In this document: piece after piece, positions 1-6,412 of the stretch
How the letters are laid out: every line of letters begins with the position of its first letter
Numbering within the stretch: position 1 is the first letter of the stretch
NCBI GenBank assembly: GCA_000416085.1
Contig: KE356579.1
Span: 2,552,174 to 2,560,803, forward strand
From: a halophilic archaeon J07HX64
Lineage (GTDB): Archaea > Halobacteriota > Halobacteria > Halobacteriales > Haloarculaceae
DNA: 8,630 nt
Reading direction: 5' to 3'
Translations under genes and position numbers: made by a program
Notes under the pieces: model-generated
Database searches by the model: none
Told to the model about the DNA's origin: nothing
The model's input: only the letters and a program-made list of their open reading frames with translations

Positions 1-389
1 GAGGGCAGACCCAGACCACCAGATTGCTGTTTTTACTCGTGATCACGATCGCGTTGACAGCGACACTCGCGGCGTTCTCGTTTACGCTCACCTCCGAGAG
101 CGACGACATGACCATGCTGAACGTCGACGTAGAGGTCGACGGCGAGACGGTGACGGTTCTGCACACGGAGGTAGACAGTGTCGACGCAGAAGACATCAGG
201 CTCGATATAAACAACGGGAAGCACAGCGTCCAGTTCGACACGTTCACGGCCGCGGTCGAGAGCGCCGAGCGGTTCACGGCCGGCGATCGCTGGCGACACA
301 GCGTTGCACTGGAGAAAAACGAGGTGTTCGTCTCGGTCGTGCACGAACCAACTAGGATGGTACTCGCACGGGGCTGGCACACCCTCTAA
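1..389 (+). CDS. Type IV pilin-like exported protein, 5' end cut off
   Basis: The frame is open from base 3 to the TAA at 387-389 and has no good start inside the window. A TTG at 24 falls within the hydrophobic segment, so the true start is probably to the left. The visible protein begins G-Q-T-Q-T-T-R and continues with about 20 hydrophobic residues (LLFLLVITIALTATLAAF). This fits an archaeal class III (prepilin) signal, where a PibD-type peptidase cuts after a Gly and the hydrophobic helix forms the fibre core. The next ~95 residues are acidic and beta-rich, with a pattern (VTVLHTEVDSVDAEDI, later FTAGD) that resembles the haloarchaeal type IV pilin N-terminal family (DUF1628-like). It is probably a minor pilin or surface subunit. 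The cleavage site is inferred, since the preceding residue lies mostly off the window. Its last 4 bases overlap the convergent dolichol-kinase-like gene. Confidence 0.75.
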   Translation, partial: GQTQTTRLLFLLVITIALTATLAAFSFTLTSESDDMTMLNVDVEVDGETVTVLHTEVDSVDAEDIRLDINNGKHSVQFDTFTAAVESAERFTAGDRWRHSVALEKNEVFVSVVHEPTRMVLARGWHTL

Positions 390-1006
390 ACGAGCAGTCC
401 ACCGAGTTCGAGACCGAGCCAGATGCCGGCGGCACCAGCGGGCGCTATCGTGAGGTCGTCGTCGATTATCATCCCTCTGACGGTCGGTTTGACACCGTCG
501 GCGAGCATCCCGCCGAACCCGCCGAGCACCACCGCGAGCGGTTCCTCGTGGAGAAAGGGGAGCGTGAGCAGCGCACACGCGAGATACATCGTCGCCAGTG
601 CGCGGGGGCGTTTCACACGGCGGAGTTCGCCGACCGATGCCGCGCCGGCGACCGGGTCGGCGAGGGTCAACATCAGGATGGCGGGGATCGCAACCCGGGG
701 CTCGAACACGACTGCAACCGCCGATGCTGACCCCATAAACAACAGGTACGCCGCGGGCGAGGTCTCCTCGTACTCGCGGAGGTAGTCGAACAGGAACAGG
801 TGGAGTCCAAACCGGAGCCGTGCCACCTCGAGTATCAGGGTGGCAGCGGTCACAGAGAGCATGAGTCCGACGATGTGCCACCACTCGACAAACGGCACCA
901 CCAGCAGGGCCGGAAAGGCAGTCCCGGCCACGTGCATGAGCCTGCGGCCGAGGTCACCCTCGGACAGGCGGTGCTGGCTCCGCTCCAGGAACGTGGTCTC
1001 GGTCAT
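386..1006 (-). CDS. Dolichol-kinase-like integral membrane protein (SEC59/VTE5 type)
   Basis: This 206-residue protein starts at the internal ATG at 1006. It has several hydrophobic segments (for example around residues 25-40, 45-60, 85-105 and 105-120) and ends in a hydrophobic helix. The pattern LTLADPVAGAASVGELRRVK followed by GGFGGMLADGV and IIDDDLTIAPAGA matches the CTP-dependent dolichol/phytol kinase family, where an acidic D-D-x-L-T-x-P motif sits before the last helix. The family phosphorylates a polyprenol at the membrane, and in archaea dolichyl phosphate carries the N-glycan. The substrate here is inferred. GGAGG with a 7-base spacer precedes the ATG, the same geometry as at glyS, which is why I favour a separate start although the upstream glyS frame is open into it. 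It is the last gene of the CBS-glyS-dolK cluster, and its TAG overlaps the convergent pilin-like gene. Confidence 0.75.
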   Translation of the reverse strand: MTETTFLERSQHRLSEGDLGRRLMHVAGTAFPALLVVPFVEWWHIVGLMLSVTAATLILEVARLRFGLHLFLFDYLREYEETSPAAYLLFMGSASAVAVVFEPRVAIPAILMLTLADPVAGAASVGELRRVKRPRALATMYLACALLTLPFLHEEPLAVVLGGFGGMLADGVKPTVRGMIIDDDLTIAPAGAAGIWLGLELGGLLV

Positions 1007-2863
1007 TCCTGCACCTCCACGGCCTGCGCCCACCGGTTGTCGCAGTCTGGGTGGTGACGCCGACAGGACAGTCGACGCCAGCGCCTCATACTGATCGAAG
1101 ACCGCGTCGCCGTCACGGAGTCGTCTGAGTGTGTCGGCGAGGTCCCCGACCGGGACACGGACCTGTGCGGTGCTGTTTCGCTCGCGAATCGTGACGGTGT
1201 CCCCCTCGAGCGTGTCGTAGTCGATCGTCACACAGAACGGGGTGCCGACCTCGTCCTGACGGCGGTAGCGCCGCCCGATTGCGCCGGTCTCGTCGTAGGT
1301 CACCGACAGTCCGGTCTCGCGCAACCGCTCGGCGACGTCACGGGCGTAGTCCGGCAGTTCGTCACGGTCCATCAGCGGGAACACGCCGACAGTTGTCGGT
1401 GCCACTGCCGGCGGTACGGCCAGATACCGCCGCGACTCGCCGTCGACCTCGTCCTCGCGGTAGCCGTGGACCAACACCGTGTAGACGAGTCGGCCCACCC
1501 CGAACGAAGGCTCCACGACGTGTGGTGTGACGTGCTCGCCGGACTCGGTTACCTCCTCGACGGCGAACCCGGTGTGTTCGACCGGGACATCGTAGCTGTC
1601 GCCGTCGGTCTCGACGGTGACGACCTCCCCGTCGAACGCGTCGGGGTCGCGTCGGGCACGCTCCCCGAGTGCGTCGGCGATCGCCTCCGCTGCGCCACCA
1701 AACGCCGGCCCCAACTCGCTCATCTCCGGGTCGACCGTCGGACGCTCAACAGTAATGGGATCGTCGTACTGTTGGAACACAGAAAACGACTCCCCGGAGT
1801 GGGCGGCGTGCCTGTCGAGGTCGTAGCTACCACGGTCGGCGAACCCGGTCACCTCGACCCAGTCCCCGCCGATCTCGGTTTCGGCGTCCCAGCAGTCGGC
1901 GGCGTAGTGAGACAGTTCTCCCGGCAGATGCTGGCGGTAGCGAAACCGGTCCATATCGACGCCGATGGACTCGTACCAGGACAGCGAGAGCCCCAGATAG
2001 TAGGCGATCCACTCGCTCTCGATGACACCCTCATCGACGGCCTCCCGGACTGTCAGCCCGCGGAGACCGCCGTCCTCGCTCTGCTGTTGTTCCACCGAGT
2101 ACAACGGCAGTCTCACGTCCGCAACCCGAGAGAGCGGCGGGTCGTCGGTTTCGGGGTCGTAGAACTGCTCCAGTTCGGCCTGTGAGAACTCCCGGACCCG
2201 GACCAGCGCCTTTCGCGGGCTGATCTCGTTGCGGTAGGCCCGGCCCACCTGACCCACCCCGAACGGCAGCTGGTTGCGGGCGTACTCCGCCAGTTGCGGG
2301 AACTCGACGAAGATACCCTGTGCCGTCTCCGGCCGGAGATAGCCCGGCGCGGCGGTCCCGGGACCGATGTTCGTCTCGAACATGAGATTGAACTCGTCGA
2401 CCGGCTCCCCCGCGAGCGCCGCCCCGCAGGTCGGACAGCCGATGTCGTGCTCGGCGACCAGTTCGGCGATCTCACTCGGCGGGAGCGACTCCGCCTCCTC
2501 GATGTCGGTGTTGTCCTCGACGAGGTGGTCCGCCCGGTGGGTCGCGCCACACTCTGAACATTCCAGGATCATGTCGTCGAATATCTCGAGGTGACCCGAC
2601 GCCTCGAACACGGCCTCCGGCAGTATCGTCGGGGCATCGACCTCCATGTTTCCCTGTCGGGTGATAAACAGGTCCCGCCAGCTCTCCTCGACGTTGTCCT
2701 TTAACGCCGTGCCGTGTGGGCCGTAGGTGTAGAACCCGCCGACACCGCCGTAGACACCCGCTGTCTGTGTGAAAAAGCCGCGCCGTTTGGCCAGTTCGGC
2801 GATGCGGTCGACGTCGCTCTCGGGACCGCCGTCTGGCCGAACTGGGTCACTCTCGCCGGTCAT
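386..2863 (-). CDS. glyS: Glycyl-tRNA synthetase, in one open frame with a dolichol-kinase-like domain
   Basis: Residues 1 to about 590 are an archaeal/eukaryotic-type class II glycyl-tRNA synthetase, which charges tRNA-Gly with glycine in the cytoplasm. Visible features are the N-terminal GGVGGFYTYGPHG stretch (about 39-51), two Cys pairs (C102/C105 and C143/C146) that could hold zinc, motif 2 as RPETAQG (177-183), motif 3 as EPSFGVGR (451-458), and a C-terminal anticodon-binding domain (about 480-590). The ATG at 2863 overlaps the upstream CBS gene's stop as ATGA and has a GGAGG 7 bases before it. There is no stop after the synthetase: the frame runs through a basic, Pro/Gly-rich linker (about 594-619) into a membrane protein starting at residue 620. 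A synthetase fused to an integral membrane kinase would be very odd. The linker composition and the ribosome site before residue 620 suggest two genes. Removing one C near 1045-1050 would end glyS at 1003. Confidence 0.85.
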   Translation of the reverse strand: MTGESDPVRPDGGPESDVDRIAELAKRRGFFTQTAGVYGGVGGFYTYGPHGTALKDNVEESWRDLFITRQGNMEVDAPTILPEAVFEASGHLEIFDDMILECSECGATHRADHLVEDNTDIEEAESLPPSEIAELVAEHDIGCPTCGAALAGEPVDEFNLMFETNIGPGTAAPGYLRPETAQGIFVEFPQLAEYARNQLPFGVGQVGRAYRNEISPRKALVRVREFSQAELEQFYDPETDDPPLSRVADVRLPLYSVEQQQSEDGGLRGLTVREAVDEGVIESEWIAYYLGLSLSWYESIGVDMDRFRYRQHLPGELSHYAADCWDAETEIGGDWVEVTGFADRGSYDLDRHAAHSGESFSVFQQYDDPITVERPTVDPEMSELGPAFGGAAEAIADALGERARRDPDAFDGEVVTVETDGDSYDVPVEHTGFAVEEVTESGEHVTPHVVEPSFGVGRLVYTVLVHGYREDEVDGESRRYLAVPPAVAPTTVGVFPLMDRDELPDYARDVAERLRETGLSVTYDETGAIGRRYRRQDEVGTPFCVTIDYDTLEGDTVTIRERNSTAQVRVPVGDLADTLRRLRDGDAVFDQYEALASTVLSASPPRLRQPVGAGRGGAGMTETTFLERSQHRLSEGDLGRRLMHVAGTAFPALLVVPFVEWWHIVGLMLSVTAATLILEVARLRFGLHLFLFDYLREYEETSPAAYLLFMGSASAVAVVFEPRVAIPAILMLTLADPVAGAASVGELRRVKRPRALATMYLACALLTLPFLHEEPLAVVLGGFGGMLADGVKPTVRGMIIDDDLTIAPAGAAGIWLGLELGGLLV
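1014..1018 (-). promoter_or_regulatory. Shine-Dalgarno site for the dolichol-kinase-like gene
   Basis: The minus strand reads GGAGG-TGCAGGA-ATG, a strong match to the archaeal anti-Shine-Dalgarno end of 16S rRNA, 7 bases before the ATG at 1006. It decides the start of the membrane protein and argues that it is translated on its own, despite the missing glyS stop codon. Confidence 0.7.
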
Positions 2864-3705
2864 CGCACCGCCTCCAGCAGGTGAATATCCTGCACGATAC
2901 CGGCCAGACTGTTGCCCTCCATCATCGGAATCTGCTCGATGCCGTGCTCGATCATCAGCTTCGCGGCCTCGGCGACCGGTAGGCTCCCGCTGATACTGAC
3001 TATATCGCCGGTCATGAACGCGCTGACTGATTCGTCGGGTATCTCGACGTTCCGGGTCGGCATGTAGCTGTTACCGACGGCTTTTATACCTTCCCAGGCC
3101 CACTCGTCGTCCTGGTTGGCGATGGACTCACCGGTTTCTGTCTCACCCTCGACGACCCGGGCCACCGCGAGGATGTCGACCTCGGTCAGGATACCGGTTG
3201 TTCCCTCGTCGTCCAGCACAACAGCGTAGGGGACCCCGGCGTGGGAGAGCTCTCGCTCGGCGACCGTCAGCGGTGTTTCAGCGTAAACGCAGTTGACCGC
3301 CTCACTCGCGACATCCGCGACGGTTAATCCTGTGTCCTCCTCGCGCGCGATCGCCCGCACAACGTCTGTGACGGTGACGATACCCTCCAGCCGGTCGTCC
3401 TCGACCACCGGGACACGACGATCTCCCGCGACCAGCATCCGCTCGGCGACCGACCGGAGCTCCGTTTCGCTGGTTGTCGGGTCCACCTCACTCGCCAGCA
3501 GCGCCAACTGGTCCTCGTCCGGACGCTCGATGAGTGCACCGCGCGAGACGATACCGCGGTACACCTCGCCGCCGTCTGTCTTCTTTATCACCGGCACCGA
3601 CGAGAACGCCCTGTCCTGTAGATACTCCAGGGCGTCGTCACGTGTCCCGGGGATCTCGACCGCGACGACATCTGCTCGTTCTGTCATTATCTCGCCTACG
3701 TTCAT
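2860..3705 (-). CDS. Protein with four CBS domains
   Basis: A 281-residue soluble protein made of four CBS domains at about residues 1-58, 65-125, 130-190 and 215-281. Typical CBS signatures are visible: FSSVPVI...YRGIVSR, RRVPVVEDDRLEGIVTVTD, GVPYAVVLDDEGTTGILTEVD and IEQIPMMEGNSLAGIVQD. CBS pairs usually bind adenosine nucleotides or S-adenosylmethionine and act as sensors. No catalytic domain is attached, so the partner is unknown; its place before glyS is context only. I chose the ATG at 3705 because the first CBS domain begins directly with MNVGEIMTERADVV. A GTG at 3729 would add eight residues (MAQRVVTG). No clear Shine-Dalgarno site precedes either start. The TGA overlaps the glyS ATG by 4 bases. 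Confidence 0.85.
   Translation of the reverse strand: MNVGEIMTERADVVAVEIPGTRDDALEYLQDRAFSSVPVIKKTDGGEVYRGIVSRGALIERPDEDQLALLASEVDPTTSETELRSVAERMLVAGDRRVPVVEDDRLEGIVTVTDVVRAIAREEDTGLTVADVASEAVNCVYAETPLTVAERELSHAGVPYAVVLDDEGTTGILTEVDILAVARVVEGETETGESIANQDDEWAWEGIKAVGNSYMPTRNVEIPDESVSAFMTGDIVSISGSLPVAEAAKLMIEHGIEQIPMMEGNSLAGIVQDIHLLEAVR
2871..2875 (-). promoter_or_regulatory. Shine-Dalgarno site for glyS
   Basis: The minus strand reads GGAGG-CGGTGCG-ATG, with a 7-base spacer to the glyS start at 2863. The site lies inside the last codons of the upstream CBS gene, which fits coupled translation across the ATGA overlap. Confidence 0.65.
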
Positions 3706-3729
3706 TCCTGTGACTACTCTCTGCGCCAC

Positions 3730-3880
3730 CCACTAAGACCTTGTACATTTCTCGGCAGAACACTGCCCGGTTCAACTGCCCCTCTGGAACAGGACCGTGC
3801 GAGATCGGTCCGTACCCCAAACTGTGATGTGGTTGCTGAACGGGGGGTGGGTCACGCGCCCGGACCGGTGGTCGAACCGC
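3730..3880. other. Intergenic gap between S3Ae and the CBS gene
   Basis: About 150 bases separate the two minus-strand clusters. I see two short perfect inverted repeats: GGCAG/CTGCC with a 4-base loop (3754-3767) and GGACCG/CGGTCC with an 8-base loop (3792-3811). Either could form a hairpin in the S3Ae 3' region or in the CBS leader. There is no clear T-run for termination and only weak AT-rich candidates for a TATA box (around 3731-3739 and 3741-3750). The gap presumably carries the end of one transcript and the start of the next, but no element is strong. Confidence 0.35.
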
Positions 3881-4495
3881 TCAGACGTCGACACTCGCCT
3901 CCTGCTCGGCGGCGACCTCCTCGGGGCGGGCCTCCAGGGTCATCTTCTGGATCTCGACCCGGCGGAGGGGGTAGATCGTTTTCGCGTCGTTGTAGATTGC
4001 CGACGAGAGTCGCCCCTCGACGACACTGTCGGCCAGGTTGTCGAACGTGCGCTCGGCGGCGGCCTCCTCGACGATGTCGATCATCGTCCGGCGGATCGCC
4101 TTCTCCTGGCTCTCGTCGGCGGACTTCGTCGTGAGTGCGACCGGCTGTACCTGCACCCGATAGTCGTCTGTGGTCAACCCCGTCACGTAGGCTGCCACCT
4201 TCGAGGAGCCACGCCGCACGAGACTCCGCAGATAGTCACGGGTCATCTCGTGTTTGATGAACTCTGTGTACGCCGTGTCGCTCGCCATCTCGGTTATCTT
4301 GAACGTCAGTTTCGTGTTGTTCCCACTCGCGTCGTTTCGTAGGTCCGCGAGCGTCGTCTCGATTGTTCGGCCCAGCGCCTGCTCGGGCTCTGCCGCGACT
4401 GTCTGCCCGATCTCTGCCCGGTCGAACTGCTCGGGCGCGAGCACTGTGTACCATCGTTTCTCCTGTTTCTGCTTGGATACTGATCTGTCACTCAT
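3881..4495 (-). CDS. rps3ae: Ribosomal protein S3Ae (eS1), small subunit
   Basis: A 204-residue protein with the opening typical of archaeal S3Ae: a short basic N-terminus followed by KRWYTVLAPEQFDRAEIG. Further family features are TIETTLADLRNDASGNNTKLTFKI, TRDYLRSLVRRGSSK and YPLRRVEIQKMTLEARPEE. It is part of the archaeal/eukaryotic small ribosomal subunit and has no bacterial counterpart. Its length is close to the family norm. The ATG at 4495 overlaps the 3' end of pcc1 by 8 bases and has no recognisable Shine-Dalgarno site, so translation probably depends on coupling to pcc1 or on an internal start signal I cannot see. It is the last gene of the S15-DHH-pcc1-S3Ae cluster and is followed by a gap. 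Confidence 0.95.
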   Translation of the reverse strand: MSDRSVSKQKQEKRWYTVLAPEQFDRAEIGQTVAAEPEQALGRTIETTLADLRNDASGNNTKLTFKITEMASDTAYTEFIKHEMTRDYLRSLVRRGSSKVAAYVTGLTTDDYRVQVQPVALTTKSADESQEKAIRRTMIDIVEEAAAERTFDNLADSVVEGRLSSAIYNDAKTIYPLRRVEIQKMTLEARPEEVAAEQEASVDV

Positions 4496-4835
4496 TGTTG
4501 TATTCAGCTGTGTCGTGTCCGTGTGTGTCGGCTGTCTCTTTGTTTGCGCACTCTGCGGTGGTCGTCTCGTCGGTTGTTTCTGTGTTGTTTGGGGACCGTT
4601 CGCGCGAGAGGACCCGTGCTCCGGCGGTGAGGTTGACGACGTAGTCGTCGACCGTCGCGTGGAGTCCGCCCGTATCCTCGCGCCCGATAGTCGTCACGAC
4701 CCGACACCCGTTCGCCGCTGTCTCCATCTCGGCGGTGTTGTCCGGGCGAACTGCCCGGGCGAGTCGTCTCGCGGTTGCCTCGTCCGTGTGTGTGGTCTCG
4801 ACACGTGCCACCCGGCGTTTGTCGTGATCGGTCAC
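4488..4835 (-). CDS. pcc1: KEOPS complex subunit Pcc1
   Basis: A 115-residue protein whose first ~75 residues match Pcc1: RVETTHTDEATARRLARAVRPDN, then ETAANGCRVVTTI and GGLHATVDDYVVNL. Pcc1 is the dimer-forming subunit of KEOPS, which makes t6A at position 37 of ANN-decoding tRNAs together with Kae1, Bud32 and Cgi121. The GTG at 4835 is chosen because it forms a GTGA overlap with the DHH stop and has a GAGGGGTG purine stretch 4 bases upstream; an upstream ATG at 4877 would add 14 unrelated residues. Residues 77-115 are unusual: a Thr/Glu/Asn-rich tail without predicted structure, in which 15 of 39 codons end in A or T, unlike the surrounding coding DNA. The tail runs 8 bases into S3Ae. Confidence 0.85.
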   Translation of the reverse strand: MTDHDKRRVARVETTHTDEATARRLARAVRPDNTAEMETAANGCRVVTTIGREDTGGLHATVDDYVVNLTAGARVLSRERSPNNTETTDETTTAECANKETADTHGHDTAEYNNE

Positions 4836-5951
4836 AGCGCACCCCTCAGTTCGAGCACAAACGCGCTGGTCTCGCACTCGAAGCGGGCACGTCCGCGGGT
4901 CTGTGTCCCGGCACCGTCGCCGCCGACGGCACGCGACGCCGTCTCGATTGCCTCGCCCACGTCCACCGTGACCTCGGGGACGGCGAGCACCGCTGCTTGC
5001 CCCTCCGCAACAACGAGGACAACAGGTTCCGGTGAGCGGTAGTCACGGACCAGTCTGGCAACCGTGCCGACGGGGGCCGTTTCCTCACAGTGGGCGACGA
5101 ACAGACCGTCGTACCGGCTGGTACGGGCCTGACGGACCCACTCGTGTGCCCGGTCGGCGTGGTCTCGCCAGACCCCGAGCACGTCCGGGTCGGCACCGAG
5201 TGTGAGCGCCACCGCGTGACCGGGCCGTTCGCGTGCGAGCGCCCCCAGCACGTCGGCGTAGCCACCGACTGTCTCGAACGGGCCGCCGAGTCGGGGCCTG
5301 AGGAGACACTCGACGGTTTCAGCCCCGCGCGGAACAGCCGCCTCGTCGCCGGTAACGGCGAGTCCGACCGCCGATGCGACCGCCCGGCCGTTTTCGAGGC
5401 CGGCGAATCGCTCCCGTGTGTCCTCGACAGACCCCGAGAACGGGGCGTGCACGAGCGTCGAGTGTGCCAGTCCCGCGGCGGTGTCCCCCACCGGCACGGC
5501 GACCCCGGGCCGGCGTGGCAGGTCGAGCGGTTCCCGGAGTCGCTCGTCGGGCTGTCGGCCAGCCGCGATCACACCGGCGAGCGCGAGGACGGCACGGTCT
5601 GTCGGGAGCGTCTCGCCCGACTCCGGGTGCGAGCTCCCGCGCAACCGCAACCGCCGCGAGACTGGCCGGGTCACCGTCGGTGCCGAGCGCCAGGTCCGCC
5701 TCCGCTGCCGGTCGACCGAGTGTCACCGTCACATCCGCGCTGGTGTCCCGCGCCGCCGTCTCCGGCAGCGGGACGACACAGGTCTGGTACGCGACGGCGA
5801 CCGTCTCGAGTGCGTCCGCGAGCACCCTCGCCGCGGCAACCCCGTCACCGGTACCCGCCGCGACCAGTCTGACAAACCCCGCCTCTCCGAGACGTGTGGC
5901 GATGTCACTGGGCGTGCGGGCGTCCGCCTGTGGGCTGCCGGCGGTCGACAT
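4832..5951 (-). CDS. DHH/RecJ-like protein, divergent, interrupted by one frameshift
   Basis: Two overlapping frames make one gene. Frame one runs from the ATG at 5951 through LVAAGTGDGVAAARVLADAL (residues 29-48) to SLAAVAVARELAP. A second frame continues from about 5626 with DRAVLALAGVIAAG to the TGA at 4832. Skipping one C of the CCC at 5625-5627 joins them into about 372 residues reading AVARELAPESGETLPTDRAV. The protein resembles the RecJ-like DHH proteins that haloarchaea encode between S15 and Pcc1. The catalytic signature is degenerate: GDG (35-37) remains of motif I, no Asp-His-His is present, and the C-terminal GGHxGAAG-like motif is reduced to VGGDGAG. It may therefore be a non-catalytic nucleic-acid-binding or regulatory protein. 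The start overlaps the S15 stop as TGATG, and the end overlaps pcc1 as GTGA. Whether the shift is a sequence error, a mutation or recoding cannot be told from the sequence. Confidence 0.75.
5599..5636 (-). other. Frameshift zone in the DHH/RecJ-like gene
   Basis: Upstream of this zone the coding-like frame is that of the ATG at 5951; downstream it is offset by one base. The likely site is the minus-strand CCC at 5625-5627 (context GCACCCGGAG). Removing one C gives a smooth acidic sequence. A second CCC lies at 5604-5606. Past the zone the first frame turns into Arg-rich sequence (RPCRPRARRCDRGW), typical of a wrong frame in GC-rich haloarchaeal DNA. Confidence 0.7.
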
Positions 5952-6412
5952 CAGAGCAGGTCCTTTGCGTCGTCGACGCTGTAGGTGAACTCCTCGTCGA
6001 GTTCGTCACCGCGGTAGTAGTCCATCAACCGGCGGATCTTCGCCTCCGTGTTCTGCAGCGCGCGCTTGTTCTGGTAGTCTGTCGGGTTCTCGCGGAGGTG
6101 CTCGTCCAGACGGGCCGCACGCTCCATGAGATTCCGCAGGTCCTCCGGCAACTCGGGCTCCGCGTCGTGCTCCTCGAGTATCTCTGTTACCTTCTTGCCG
6201 GTCGCCAGCTTCACGTCCGGCACCGGCGTGCCTGTCACACCCTCGTCGCGCAACAGCACGCCGATCTCGCTGGGGCTGTGGCCCTGCTCTGCGAGGTCGA
6301 CGACCCGCTGTTCGACCGCGTCGGGGTCTACGTCACTCCACTCCGGGGGTTCGTCTGCCGCCGGCTTGTCCGAGTCGGACGAGCCTCGACGGCGTGTGTG
6401 CATTCGTGCCAT
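5951..6412 (-). CDS. rps15: Ribosomal protein S15 (uS15), small subunit
   Basis: A 153-residue archaeal S15. The N-terminus MARMHTRRRGSSDSDKP is followed by the archaeal/eukaryotic-specific domain (PPEWSDVD...VVDLAEQGHSPSEIGVLLRD, about 22-56), then the core S15 helices with ENPTDYQNKRALQNTEAKIRRLMDYYR (108-134). It binds the central domain of 16S rRNA. The ATG at 6412 is chosen because it gives the conserved archaeal N-terminus; the frame stays open further upstream but is Arg-rich there and crosses the likely promoter. No Shine-Dalgarno site is seen before the ATG. It leads the S15-DHH-pcc1-S3Ae cluster, and its TGA overlaps the DHH start by one base. Confidence 0.95.
   Translation of the reverse strand: MARMHTRRRGSSDSDKPAADEPPEWSDVDPDAVEQRVVDLAEQGHSPSEIGVLLRDEGVTGTPVPDVKLATGKKVTEILEEHDAEPELPEDLRNLMERAARLDEHLRENPTDYQNKRALQNTEAKIRRLMDYYRGDELDEEFTYSVDDAKDLL

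Noticed and set aside
1003..1089. A separate 28-codon gene (starting MRRWRRLSC) between glyS and the kinase
   Set aside because: It ends neatly in an ATGA overlap, but its first half is the out-of-frame reading of the glyS end. I consider its second half more likely the true glyS C-terminus after a one-base shift.
1466..2185. 239-residue plus-strand open frame inside glyS
   Set aside because: It is antisense to conserved GlyRS motifs. Long open frames opposite coding DNA are common at this GC content, and I see no domain in it.
3754..3811. Intrinsic terminator after S3Ae
   Set aside because: Two short hairpins exist but no T-run follows either on the minus strand, so they are noted only in the intergenic entry.
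5374..5988. Plus-strand open frames of about 190-260 residues opposite the DHH gene
   Set aside because: Composition is Arg/Pro/Ser-rich, they are antisense to a clear gene cluster, and they lack promoter or ribosome-site support.
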